Assembly (NCBI RefSeq): GCF_022701255.1
Contig: NZ_CP031705.1
Location: 372,001 to 436,000 of the forward strand
Length of the DNA: 64,000 nucleotides
Reading direction: 5' to 3'
From: Microcoleus vaginatus HSN003
GTDB taxonomy: Bacteria; Cyanobacteriota; Cyanobacteriia; Cyanobacteriales; Microcoleaceae
A program made the translations under genes and the position numbers. The notes beneath the pieces were generated by a model, which worked only from the letters and a program-made list of their open reading frames with translations, was not told where the DNA came from and did no database searches. Numbering within the stretch: the stretch's first letter is position 1; each line of letters opens with the position of its first letter. Below are positions 47,374 to 55,971 of the stretch, one piece after another.

Positions 47374-48657
47374 CTAATTTTTCCTTTTTAAACTCAACAA
47401 AATAAACTGAGTTTTCTGTGCTTCATCGAAATTGTCATCGCTGACCAAAACTACACTCTGGCTGCCGTCTGGCAAGCGTGGCCCGAGGGTCATTCCCTCT
47501 AAATTATATAGCGGAATTCCGAGTTGGCTCAAGTCTAGCAGCAACTTTTTCCTAACAGGTTCTATCATTGCAGTTCGCCCTTTGAAACTCTGGATTCTCG
47601 AAGTATCTGTAGCCGCCCCAACGGCTACTTGATAAATCCTAGCGCTGTATCCCGACAGCCCAAAAGAACGTTCTAAACTCAGAATCTGACCGCCGCCGAT
47701 TGTTACTAATTCTGTTAAACCGTTCAAAATAGTCATGGGAACTTGGTCTAGTGTGTAAAGATTTTCTGAGACTAATTGCGGTGTTTTATCGACGATGACA
47801 TAATGTAAAAGACGGAGTTTGCTTGCCTGTTCGGGGTCTAAATCTTGCATTAACGGCGCTTCCGTAGCTGCGAACAAACGAAACGGATCAAGACCGCCCG
47901 GACTAAAGGTTTCTGGGTCGATGGTTAAAGATTCAAAACCTAAATTGTCCACCACTCCTTGCTTCTGTTTTTCATCGCTGGCATCGGGAATATAGCGCTT
48001 GGGTATCGGTAAATTTCCCCGCAATTTCCCGGTTTTGATGTCAAATTCTCCGAGGAAAGGAGGGATGCCAACATGAGTAACACCTTCGCTGGCGACAAAT
48101 ACTGAGTTGCGGGGAGAAAGGGCGATGCCTTCGGGATTGATGGAACCCCAAGAGAATGTTTCACCCTCTGCTTTTTTGAGGGATGTAACGCCTTCAACGG
48201 TAACTTTTTTCAGGCGAATATTTGCTGGATCGCTTGATGTGAGGTCGAGTCTGAGACTGTAAAATCTCGCTTCTCCGTTTTCGCTGGGGTCGTCGGAAAG
48301 AGCGTAAAAGCGATAAGCTTTGGAAGTGACGGCGCTAATACCTTTGGGGTCGTAGGTAATTCCTGATAAACCGCCGACTGGTGCTCCTTCAAAATTCATT
48401 TTTGGCAATTGGTACTCGCCCAAAAAGTCCAAGGACATTTCTGGAAAAGAGCGGTCTTTTGCAACTGCGGGAGGGGGGGCGCAAGCTGTGCAAACAGTTA
48501 AGAGAATAAGGGCTAGACTAAATAAGCGTAAAATACGTTGGCGAAGCCCTCGAAGAGGATCGCCCAGCGTCTTTAAATCCCAATAATTGCTCAGTGCGGT
48601 GACTTTTATTTTGTTGCTCTTGTTGAACAGTTTGCTTTTGTGCCATCTTTGTGACAT
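47374..48657 (-). CDS. esterase-like / phytase-like secreted protein
   Basis: 427 residues. A hydrophobic leader lies at about 42-62 (RLFSLALILLTVCTACAPPP), with Cys60 in a place resembling a weak lipobox. The mature part begins near SFPEMSLDFLGEYQLPK and contains GLSGITYDPKG, YALSDDPSENGEARFY, INPEGIALSPRN and NLEGMTLGPRLPDG, features of the beta-propeller 'esterase-like activity of phytase' family. The N-terminal 40 residues are unusual: part (LGDPLRGLRQR, about 31-41) is encoded by a dispersed repeat, and the leader does not start at residue 1. No ATG, GTG or TTG follows closely, so the full length is kept. It is divergent from the TPR gene with only 21 bases between starts. Confidence 0.82.
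   Translation of the reverse strand: MSQRWHKSKLFNKSNKIKVTALSNYWDLKTLGDPLRGLRQRILRLFSLALILLTVCTACAPPPAVAKDRSFPEMSLDFLGEYQLPKMNFEGAPVGGLSGITYDPKGISAVTSKAYRFYALSDDPSENGEARFYSLRLDLTSSDPANIRLKKVTVEGVTSLKKAEGETFSWGSINPEGIALSPRNSVFVASEGVTHVGIPPFLGEFDIKTGKLRGNLPIPKRYIPDASDEKQKQGVVDNLGFESLTIDPETFSPGGLDPFRLFAATEAPLMQDLDPEQASKLRLLHYVIVDKTPQLVSENLYTLDQVPMTILNGLTELVTIGGGQILSLERSFGLSGYSARIYQVAVGAATDTSRIQSFKGRTAMIEPVRKKLLLDLSQLGIPLYNLEGMTLGPRLPDGSQSVVLVSDDNFDEAQKTQFILLSLKRKN
48551..48563. repeat. dispersed repeat core inside coding sequence
   Basis: The 13-mer CGAAGAGGATCGC is the inverse of GCGATCCTCTTCG at 7062-7074. Here it lies in the leader of the phytase-like gene, in a longer repeat-like patch (TTGGCGAAGCCCTCGAAGAG). 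Confidence 0.6.
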
Positions 48658-48678
48658 AATTTATACCGTTTTGTAGAT

Positions 48679-49998
48679 ATGCAAAACTTGATGTTTCCAG
48701 AAGAGATGCCGAATCGCGGCAACCAAATTTTGAGAATGAGAAGTTCTGTGCCAATTGGGTGCTTGCTTTTCTTGTGGCTGTGTGCTGGTTCTATTGCTAG
48801 CGCCCAAACTAATCCACCAGGCCTCGATCAATTTTCTCCTAATCCTCTAGAAATTACCACACCCGATCCCCTAGCTCCCGCTAACGAATCTTTGAGCAGC
48901 ACTCAGCGGGACGAACTGACAGCGGCTTTGGAGCAGTTAAACTTAGAAGCAGCGGCTAAACTGGAAGCTGGAGACGGCGCTGGTGCTTTTGAAATTTGGT
49001 TCCGAGAATTGCGGCTGCGGAGGTATCTGGGCCCGGCGGCGGAAATTGCTGCTTTGAGTCGGGTGGGAAGTGTTGCTTGGAGTAACGGTAAAAACCTGGA
49101 ACTACAGCTTATTACTAAACGGTTGCAAGCAATTCAAAAAGAAGTCAAATCTCAAGAGTTGCTCCCCGCCTTGGCTGCGGCTTTTCAGCAGGTGCGCGCT
49201 AAAGGCCCAACTGTAGAAGTTTACCAAGAAATTCTCGAAAATGCGCGCCAAAACCAAGATATATTGGCTCAAGGTCAGATTTTGAAGGCGATCGGGCTAA
49301 TTCACATCAATTGGTTGAGTTACGATAAAGCGGCTCCGGTGTATGAGGAATTGGCAACTTTAATTCAGGAAAACCGCGCTTTATTTGCTGCTAATTCTGC
49401 TGTGCAAAATTCTGCTGTAGTTGCGGGAAACGGCGCGCCACCACAGCCTGTAACTCCTCCAACAGAGGTAGATGCTCTGAGACAGTTAGCTTACGTTTAC
49501 CAGCAGTCGAAACAACCCCTAAAGGCGATCGCAGCCAGGGAAAAACTAGGATCGGTGTATCTTAACTTACAAAACCCGAGTGCTATACCAGCGCTCAAAA
49601 TTGCGATCGCCAGTGATTACCAAACCATAGGTCAAATCAATTTAGCAGCTCAATACTATCAGGAAGCCTACAATTTAGCCGTTCCCATTCAACAGTATGC
49701 CCAAGCTAGCGAAGCTTTGGATAAATTAGCTTTACTTTATCGATCGCAAAAGCAATGGGAGCCGACTTTGCGGATTTATCAAATGCAGTTGCTGTTAGAA
49801 GAGCGGGCTTACAATTTCTACGGATTGATGAATACTTATGACAATATTGGTCAAGTTTATCAAGAGATGAAGGCTTACGATAAAGCTTTGGAATCCTATC
49901 AAAAAGGGTTGGACGTGGCTAAAAGATTGGGACACAGACAAGAGTATTTTGCTAAGAAAATTCAAAAAGTTAACAAGCAATTGCAAAGGACTTCGTAG
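48679..49998 (+). CDS. secreted TPR-repeat protein
   Basis: 439 residues. The N-terminal region has a hydrophobic segment (about 26-41, IGCLLFLWLCAGSIAS) ending AQTNPPG, a likely signal peptide. The middle (55-220) is helical and rich in short repeats. The C-terminal part carries several tetratricopeptide repeats: RQLAYVYQQSKQPLKAIAAR, TIGQINLAAQYYQEAYNLAV, NIGQVYQEMKAYDKALESYQ. TPR arrays bind other proteins; the partner is not known. The start at 48679 lies 21 bases from the divergent phytase-like start, so both promoters must overlap the coding regions. An internal ATG at about 48706 or 48736 (before RSSVPIG) is an alternative start. Confidence 0.82.
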   Translation: MQNLMFPEEMPNRGNQILRMRSSVPIGCLLFLWLCAGSIASAQTNPPGLDQFSPNPLEITTPDPLAPANESLSSTQRDELTAALEQLNLEAAAKLEAGDGAGAFEIWFRELRLRRYLGPAAEIAALSRVGSVAWSNGKNLELQLITKRLQAIQKEVKSQELLPALAAAFQQVRAKGPTVEVYQEILENARQNQDILAQGQILKAIGLIHINWLSYDKAAPVYEELATLIQENRALFAANSAVQNSAVVAGNGAPPQPVTPPTEVDALRQLAYVYQQSKQPLKAIAAREKLGSVYLNLQNPSAIPALKIAIASDYQTIGQINLAAQYYQEAYNLAVPIQQYAQASEALDKLALLYRSQKQWEPTLRIYQMQLLLEERAYNFYGLMNTYDNIGQVYQEMKAYDKALESYQKGLDVAKRLGHRQEYFAKKIQKVNKQLQRTS

Positions 49999-50051
49999 TT
50001 GTCAGCAGGCAATAATGCCAATTGGCGATGCGAGGAATTTAAATGCAGTAA

Positions 50052-50068
50052 GGTGCGCCTAGCGCACC
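50052..50068. terminator. bidirectional hairpin between TPR and GNAT genes
   Basis: GGTGCGC (50052-50058) pairs with GCGCACC (50062-50068) around a 3-base loop, between the convergent stop codons at 49998 and 50071. Short, GC-rich, followed by A-rich and T-rich runs on the two sides. A likely shared terminator. Confidence 0.55.
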
Positions 50069-50590
50069 CTACAAAACTACTTTTGATTGGTAACTTTCTC
50101 GCGAGAGGGAATAATATACTACATCTGTTTCGTAGTAATGAGCATTTTTTTCATATTTCATGCCAACTTTCTGTATCACCCGCTGCGAGGCGATATTTTC
50201 TGGGCGGGCGATCGCAACTATTCTATCAAGCTGTAATATTTTAAATCCATAATTTAGACTAGCCAAAGATGCTTCTGTCGCCAATCCTTGATTCCAATAA
50301 ACTTTGTCTAGTGCATAGCCCAGCTCAACTTCCGGTGTTTTGTCCAGAAAACCCAGTCCGCAGCGACCAATCATTTTACGGTCTATTTTATGCACTACCG
50401 CCCACATTCCAAAGTTATTTTCTTCCCAACGTTTGAGCATGGTATGAATGGCGATTTCTGTTGCTTCTCTACTTCTAACTCCTGTGAGGTATTTCATGAT
50501 TTCCGGATCGCTATAGATGCGGGAAAGATCGTCTAAGTCGTCTGGCGTAAATTGTCTCAGATACAATCGGGCTGTCTCTATCTTTTGCAT
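50069..50590 (-). CDS. GNAT acetyltransferase (RimJ/RimL type), copy 1
   Basis: About 173 residues from the ATG at 50590 (MQKIETARLYLRQF), matching the start of the upstream paralog; a longer frame from 50731 adds 47 residues unlike the family. The fold shows the opening ETARLYLRQFTPDDLDDLSR, the region WAVVHKIDRKMIGRCGL and the acetyl-CoA-binding part VYWNQGLATEASLA (Q/R-X-X-G-X-A like). The family acetylates ribosomal proteins or small amines; the substrate here is unknown. It is in tandem with the paralog at 50670-51182. Confidence 0.85.
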   Translation of the reverse strand: MQKIETARLYLRQFTPDDLDDLSRIYSDPEIMKYLTGVRSREATEIAIHTMLKRWEENNFGMWAVVHKIDRKMIGRCGLGFLDKTPEVELGYALDKVYWNQGLATEASLASLNYGFKILQLDRIVAIARPENIASQRVIQKVGMKYEKNAHYYETDVVYYSLSRESYQSKVVL

Positions 50591-50669
50591 GATTAATATA
50601 ATTTTTACCACTAGATTATGATACGAGTTTTGATAAGTCTTGCTACCAACATTGTGGTGGGATTTCCTT

Positions 50670-51182
50670 CTAGGTAAAGTATGAGAGTCTTGCGATCGAA
50701 TAATATACTCGATGGCGAGCGCGATTGTCAAAGTTATGCTGGTATTTCATCCCCATTTTTTCCATTACCCGCCGCGAGGCGATGTTTTCGGCATCTGCAA
50801 CTGCGATAATTTTTTCTAAATTCAATACTTCAAATCCATACTTGATGCTGGCCGCTGCAACTTCCGATGCTAAACCTTTCCCCCAATACGCTTTTGCTAA
50901 CACGTAACCGACTTCTACTTCAGATGTTTCGCGTAAGAAGCGAAGCCCCCCGTCGCCGATCAATTGGTTATTTTCTTTATTGACAACAGCCCACAAACCG
51001 AAAGCGTGTTTTTCCCAATCAGCGATTATCTGAAATAAATCTGCTGCTGTTTCTTCTCTATTTCTGACGCCTTCGCTCAAATACTTCATCACTTCTGAAT
51101 CGCTGTAGATGCGGTACAGCTCATCTAAGTCATTTGGCGTAAATTGTCTCAGATACAATCGGGCTGTCTCTATTTCTTGCAT
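50670..51182 (-). CDS. GNAT acetyltransferase (RimJ/RimL type), copy 2
   Basis: 170 residues starting MQEIETARLYLRQFTPNDLD. It shares the whole length with copy 1: WAVVNKENNQLIGDGGLRFL, then VGYVLAKAYWGKGLASEVAA, the acetyl-CoA loop. A likely local duplication, with about 80 bases between the copies. Either could acetylate an antibiotic-like or ribosomal target; no evidence decides. Confidence 0.88.
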   Translation of the reverse strand: MQEIETARLYLRQFTPNDLDELYRIYSDSEVMKYLSEGVRNREETAADLFQIIADWEKHAFGLWAVVNKENNQLIGDGGLRFLRETSEVEVGYVLAKAYWGKGLASEVAAASIKYGFEVLNLEKIIAVADAENIASRRVMEKMGMKYQHNFDNRARHRVYYSIARLSYFT

Positions 51183-51627
51183 AAGTTATACCAAAAAAGT
51201 CTAATACACTTTCATTGGGGCGACGGTGAAAGGTAAAATCAATTTCTTCAATGCAGTGAACTGCATTTTGAAAACCCAGCATTTGACCCAGCAAATAAAA
51301 GCCGTGGAAAACTCTATGTCTAAAGGCATAAAGTGGCAAGTAGCGGGTATCCGCAATTCTAATAAATATGCGTGACTGAGCGCTGTATGGTTGGATAATT
51401 TGCTAGAGCTGTAGAAGATTTCCTACTTTGACTGACTCTATTTGCTACAATTATTAGTTGGATATATTGTACAGCTTTTTTGCTCAAAGCTGAGCGAACT
51501 GATATCGCCAACCCGCCCTACAAGCCGCGCAGCGAAAAAAAGCTCCATATCCTCAGCCAAAGTCCCCAAATTTAGCAGCATAATAGCTTCTGCAATCTAA
51601 AATCTAAAATCGAAAATCGAAAATCGG
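51183..51627. other. intergenic region with an STRR directly before the ABC gene
   Basis: No gene is called; the 69-codon reverse frame at 51130-51339 overlaps the GNAT start and looks spurious. At 51593-51626 a heptamer array of AATCTAA/AATCGAA ends two bases before the ATG of the ABC exporter and takes the place of a ribosome binding site. The promoter of that gene must lie further upstream. Confidence 0.5.
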
Positions 51628-53676
51628 ATGACAATTTCCTCACCAGTAGCAGACACCAAAAACAAATCCGGCCAGGAAACAGACTGGCGGTTATTTCTGA
51701 GGTTGGCATCTTACGCAACCCGCAGCAAACGCTTGCTGATTATTTCGATCGCACTATTAGTACCGCTAGCAGTCTCAGGAGCAATTCAACCGATTCTCAT
51801 CGGACAGGCAATTTCGGTAATTCGCTCGGAACCTACCTACGAATTCTTGCGGGGAGTGCCTCTATCTGGTGCATTGAATATTTTGGCTATTTTGCTGATG
51901 CTAACTATAACACTTAGATTAGCACTGCAATCACTTCAAGGCTATTTAGTCACGAAAGTAGGGCAAATAATTACTACAGATATTAGAAATGATTTGTTCG
52001 CCCACGTCACATCGCTAGCAGTAAGATTTTTCGATCGCACTCCTGTCGGTAAATTGATGACTCGCCTCACCAGCGATGTAGAAGCTTTGGGAGAGGTTTT
52101 CTCTTCAGGGGCGATCGGCATTGTCAGCGATTTATTTTCAATTTTAGTAATTGCCATTTTCATGTTTACCATGCAGTGGCAACTAGCTTTAATGTTGGTG
52201 CTGATGATGATACCAATTACCGCAGTCATAATTTATTTCCAGTACCAATATCGCATAGCAAATTACAATACCAGAGAAGAACTTTCCGAACTCAACGCCC
52301 AACTGCAAGAAAACCTGACGGGTATTGGTGTAGTGCAGCTATTCCGCCGCGAAAGATTCAACTCACAATTGTTTCGCGTCACCAATAAACGCTACATTAA
52401 AGCAGTTGACAAAACTATATTTTACGACTCAGCCGTATCTGCGACATTAGAATGGATTGCTTTAGTGGCGATCGGCGGGGTTTTGTGGATGGGCGGCCAA
52501 AGAGTTTTAGCCGGTAATCTTAACTTCGGTACTCTGTCTGCATTCATTTTATTTGCTCAGCGTCTCTTCGATCCGCTGCGGCAATTTGCCGAGAAATTTA
52601 CTGCAATTCAAGCAGGATTTACCGCCGTCGAACGGATTAGCGATATCCTCAACGAACCGATCGAAATTAAAGATCCAACCAGCGCGAAGAAGGAAGAAGG
52701 AAGAGGGAAGAGGGAAGAAGGAAGAGGGAAGAGGGAAGAAGGAAGAAGGGCAGGTTATTCACCATTGTTGATAACTGGACATCCAGAGGCAACTGCTTAC
52801 AACTTGTCTCCGTTCGATCGAGAATTGGCAGATAATCATCAAAATGGAGCAAGTTCAGAATATCGTTTATTGCCTAACAATCCCAAATTACCCCCCAACC
52901 CCCCGAAGCTTCGGGGAGGAGAAAATGCCAAATCGCAGAATTCTGAATCGGGAGAAATCCAATTTGACAACGTGTGGTTTGCTTACAAAAAAGACGAATA
53001 TGTCCTGCAAAACCTCAATTTCACCATCAAATCCGGCGAAAAAGTAGCATTAGTCGGCCCCACCGGTGCGGGCAAAAGTTCGATTATTCGTCTCCTGTGT
53101 CGCCTTTACGAACCTAGCCGAGGACGGATTCTGGTTAATCATGTCGATATTCGGGATTTGCCTCAAGCAGAGTTACGCAGACATATAGGGGTAATTATCC
53201 AAGATGGCTTTCTATTTGCTGGTGACGTGAAGAGCAATATCAGCCTGGGAGAAAGTTACTCGATTGAGGAAATTCAAGCAGCAGCAGAAAAGACAAATGT
53301 TGCCCGTTTAATCGAACAGTTGCCTCAAGGTTATGACACGCAATTGCGGGAACGGGGGACGAATCTTTCGGGGGGACAAAAGCAATTATTAGCGTTTGCT
53401 CGCGCCGCCATTCGCAATCCCAGTATCTTAGTTCTAGACGAGGCAACTGCTAGTTTGGATGTAGGGACGGAAGCTTTAATTCAAGAAGCTCTAGAGCGTT
53501 TGATGGCGGACAGAACAGCGATAATTATTGCCCACAGGCTCTCGACTATCCGAAATGTCGATCGTATTTTAGTGCTCAAACGCGGGCAGTTAGTAGAGTC
53601 TGGCAGCCACGAAGAATTGTTGCAGCTAGAAGGTTTGTATGCCAGTTTGTACAAGTTGCAAATGCTGGGAAGTTAA
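51628..53676 (+). CDS. ABC transporter, fused membrane and ATPase domains (exporter)
   Basis: 682 residues. Membrane domain (about 20-345) with six helices, then a linker, then the ATPase (about 443-680): Walker A GPTGAGKS (477-484), Q-loop Gln525, signature LSGGQKQ (580-586), Walker B LVLDEA (601-606, Glu605), H-loop His636. All catalytic residues are intact, so a homodimeric or heterodimeric exporter of lipid or drug is likely. Unusual: residues about 352-441 between the domains are an insertion, with EEGRGKREEGRGKREEGR encoded by GAAGAGGGAAGAAGG-type repeats, then a Pro-rich PPNPPKLRGG part from a second simple repeat. The gene starts two bases after an STRR array (51593-51626) and has no visible Shine-Dalgarno. 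Confidence 0.92.
   Translation: MTISSPVADTKNKSGQETDWRLFLRLASYATRSKRLLIISIALLVPLAVSGAIQPILIGQAISVIRSEPTYEFLRGVPLSGALNILAILLMLTITLRLALQSLQGYLVTKVGQIITTDIRNDLFAHVTSLAVRFFDRTPVGKLMTRLTSDVEALGEVFSSGAIGIVSDLFSILVIAIFMFTMQWQLALMLVLMMIPITAVIIYFQYQYRIANYNTREELSELNAQLQENLTGIGVVQLFRRERFNSQLFRVTNKRYIKAVDKTIFYDSAVSATLEWIALVAIGGVLWMGGQRVLAGNLNFGTLSAFILFAQRLFDPLRQFAEKFTAIQAGFTAVERISDILNEPIEIKDPTSAKKEEGRGKREEGRGKREEGRRAGYSPLLITGHPEATAYNLSPFDRELADNHQNGASSEYRLLPNNPKLPPNPPKLRGGENAKSQNSESGEIQFDNVWFAYKKDEYVLQNLNFTIKSGEKVALVGPTGAGKSSIIRLLCRLYEPSRGRILVNHVDIRDLPQAELRRHIGVIIQDGFLFAGDVKSNISLGESYSIEEIQAAAEKTNVARLIEQLPQGYDTQLRERGTNLSGGQKQLLAFARAAIRNPSILVLDEATASLDVGTEALIQEALERLMADRTAIIIAHRLSTIRNVDRILVLKRGQLVESGSHEELLQLEGLYASLYKLQMLGS
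52682..52750. repeat. coding purine-rich simple repeat in the ABC linker
   Basis: About 70 bases of GAAGAAGGAAGAGGGAAGAG-type repeats encode KEEGRGKREEGR. In frame with the exporter; the rest of the insertion to 52950 includes a CCCCCGAAGCTTCGGGG palindrome that encodes PPKLRG. Confidence 0.85.
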
Positions 53677-53683
53677 TATACTG

Positions 53684-53803
53684 AGATGTTGCACCCTTCT
53701 CAATAAGCTTTTTATGAACAGGCTTTCCGGCCTGTTCCACAAGACAATTCACTCTTTGTGGAACAGGCCGGAAAGCCTGTTCTTGAGAATGGTGCAAGAT
53801 GTG
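53684..53803. repeat. large palindromic dispersed element (full copy)
   Basis: Outer arms AGATGTTGCACCCTTCTCAA (from 53684) and the inverse TTGAGAATGGTGCAAGATGT (near 53782-53801) enclose inner arms GAACAGGCTTTCCGGCCTGT and its inverse (53715-53782 in total). Related pieces lie at 31303-31334 (left part), 45559-45606 and 47247-47267 (hairpin). It is a family of structured dispersed repeats with no gene inside. It also sits just after the ABC exporter stop and could act as a terminator. Confidence 0.8.
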
Positions 53804-53887
53804 AGTATAGGAAGGAAAGCACGACACGGATTTTTACACAGATACACGGATGAATTATCGATCAGATGGCCAATTATCCGAATACGC

Positions 53888-53920
53888 AGATACCCGACTT
53901 CTTCAAGAAGTCGGGTATCT
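53888..53920. repeat. perfect 16-bp inverted repeat with 1-base loop
   Basis: AGATACCCGACTTCTT and AAGAAGTCGGGTATCT around a single C. It is followed by heptamers of GAAATCTCAAATCTC type (53926-53966). Function unknown; could be a terminator, a protein site or a cruciform. Confidence 0.85.
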
Positions 53921-53967
53921 AAAAGAATTTGAAATCTCAAATCTCAAATTTGAAATCTCAAATCGGC

Positions 53968-54186
53968 TCACTTGCCCGAAATCATTTTCCCCAGGGTTTC
54001 CGGCAGGTGAATTATATGTTGAAACAACTGGTTGGGCCCGATGCCAAACAATAGCTGCATCGCCAGAACAATTGCCGCTAAACCAATCGCTGTCCCAATG
54101 CTGGCTTTCAACACTTTAAACGCCCAATTAAAGACTAGCCAAGATACAAGTAACGAAGCAATTAAGATAATTAGTTCTATTGGCAT
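53968..54186 (-). CDS. small conserved membrane protein
   Basis: 72 residues with two membrane segments (about 4-27, ELIILIASLLVSWLVFNWAF; about 31-50, IGTAIGLAAIVLAMQLLFG). The C-terminal part PNQLFQHIIHLPETLGKMIS is soluble. Size and composition fit small cyanobacterial inner-membrane proteins. I recall similar proteins without an assigned role. Confidence 0.7.
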   Translation of the reverse strand: MPIELIILIASLLVSWLVFNWAFKVLKASIGTAIGLAAIVLAMQLLFGIGPNQLFQHIIHLPETLGKMISGK

Positions 54187-54329
54187 ATAACATTTTTAAC
54201 TCTATTTAAAGTCTACATAAATTACGTATCAATACCATAGAAACCGGGTTTTTTATCGGGGTTAAAGGTTCAAATGCAGTATTTCGGTAAATACCCGGTT
54301 TCTGGTTCAAGACTACTCTACTTATTACT

Positions 54330-55547
54330 TTAAGCAATACTGCCGCGCTTCCGTGTTTCCTTATAAGAAATTCCGACATTTTTTAAGCCGGCTTTAATCA
54401 TTTGCTGCTCTAACAAAGCGAAAAAGCGACTTCGATCGCCCCCCGTGACTACCGCTTGATTATGAGCTTCTGCTAGCGTCACCGGATAGCCGCCGCCTTT
54501 GTGTACTTGAGCCAGCATCATTCCTAATGCTAAATCTAGCTGTGCTGTATCTTGTGCTACCCATTCCGGCACTTCTATTCTAGCAATTTCTGTGCCAACG
54601 TGAACGTAACAGAAATAGACGGAATTAAGACCGTACAAATCTAAAATTCGAGCTTGGGATTTCCACAAAGGGCTTCTTTGTCCGGGTGACAGGATTGTTG
54701 CCCACAATATGGCATCGCGCAAAGGTTCAAATTCTTGACAAGGTGCTTTTTCGGCGAAAGAAATTGTGGCGGCAAATCCGACGTTCGGGCAATTTGTCAT
54801 GCAGTCTGGTACTTCGTGGGTGCAAGCTTCAAACCGTAAAAAAGATAAGCTTTCGCTGCTGCGAGAAGCGCTTAAGTATCCTAACAGCGGAATTCCTGCT
54901 AAACGCAACTTGTCCCAAGCTTCTAAAATTGGCAGCAAAATTTGATCGCGCGCTTCGCTGGGTAACTGTTCCAAAAACCAATAAATCAGGGAACCGTCTA
55001 CCATTGCTAAAGCTGGCGCGGGCAATTTATTGTCGTTAACTTTTGCCCAATTGCAGCCCATTTCTGCTAAGGCAATTGCTTCGGAAACTGCTCGCCGGTA
55101 TCCCATCCATTCTTCGGTTCTAATTCCCCACTGTCGCGAACCGTACAAGTCTTCGGGTTTGTAGAAAACCTCGGGTACGCTGTCTAAAACTGGGTGGCGG
55201 CTTTGTCCGTAGTGCAGCATGACTGTGCCGACGTTTAGCAGGTAACAGTAGGCTATTTCGTGATGGTTGGGGGAAATTTGCGAGCCGTCTGTGGCAAAGA
55301 CTGTGTGAGCTGCGGGGGGTGCGGTGATGTAGGTGCGCTCGGACAATGGCTCGATCGGGGTGGCAGCATTAAATAAAGTGCGATCGCGCCAATTCTCTTG
55401 CAATTCCACCAATTTTTCCTGTTCGCCTGCCGCCTTCAACAGCAAATTCTGAGCCACTTCCAAACGCTGGCGAGCCGCCTGAGCTTCCACATTCAAATGT
55501 TGGCTCATTCCCTGCATTGCCTTGGCTGCTTTAGTTAAATCGAGCAT
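54330..55547 (-). CDS. NurA-domain protein (nuclease fold)
   Basis: 405 residues. The two metal-binding aspartates of NurA-type nucleases are visible in VFATDGSQISP (Asp87) and ALAMVDGSLIYW (Asp184). The C-terminal AEAHNQAVVTGGDRSRFFAL carries the conserved His of the family. NurA works with the HerA helicase in archaeal and some bacterial DNA-end resection. No herA is present next to it, so a partner elsewhere or an independent role is assumed. The first 60 residues form a helical N-terminal extension. Monocistronic. Confidence 0.88.
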   Translation of the reverse strand: MLDLTKAAKAMQGMSQHLNVEAQAARQRLEVAQNLLLKAAGEQEKLVELQENWRDRTLFNAATPIEPLSERTYITAPPAAHTVFATDGSQISPNHHEIAYCYLLNVGTVMLHYGQSRHPVLDSVPEVFYKPEDLYGSRQWGIRTEEWMGYRRAVSEAIALAEMGCNWAKVNDNKLPAPALAMVDGSLIYWFLEQLPSEARDQILLPILEAWDKLRLAGIPLLGYLSASRSSESLSFLRFEACTHEVPDCMTNCPNVGFAATISFAEKAPCQEFEPLRDAILWATILSPGQRSPLWKSQARILDLYGLNSVYFCYVHVGTEIARIEVPEWVAQDTAQLDLALGMMLAQVHKGGGYPVTLAEAHNQAVVTGGDRSRFFALLEQQMIKAGLKNVGISYKETRKRGSIA

Positions 55548-55971
55548 TGGTTTTAAGTCTCAATATTAGAAAGCTTTCAAGCTGAGAAATTATCAACACA
55601 CTTTTCAAATTTTGGATTCCGAAGCTTGCTTTTTTTGTCATCAACCGGGTGTGATAAACTAAAATCTTTCGTGGCCGCCCGCAGAAACTGTAAAAAAATC
55701 GGTTTCTCAGGTCAATAGTACCTCCAAGACTGTATAAAAAAAATCAATATAAAAAAATCAATTTTTTTTATCTAGATCCTTGCTTGTGTCGGGAATTCCT
55801 GTTATTATATATCTTATAATGGGATGGTTGGATAAATAATACTTTTGCAACCATCCCATTATATTAAAATACCATGCCAGCGCCTCAAAAGTCAACAAAA
55901 AAGATGTAAAATTGTGGAATTTTTTTGCCTCTGAAAAGTGAAAAAAATTCCCCCTGCCAACAACTCTAACA
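55548..55971. other. intergenic region with an inverted repeat
   Basis: About 420 bases, AT-rich, with poly-A and poly-T runs. The clearest feature is a hairpin with 16-bp arms TATAATGGGATGGTTG (55815-55830) and CAACCATCCCATTATA (55848-55863). No open frame in this stretch (for example 55758-56012 reverse) resembles a protein. The hairpin could be a terminator of the HAD gene that follows on the reverse strand. Confidence 0.5.

Noticed and set aside
51130..51339. 69-codon reverse frame starting MPLYAFRHRVFHG
   Set aside because: Overlaps the start of the GNAT gene in another frame and has no family resemblance.
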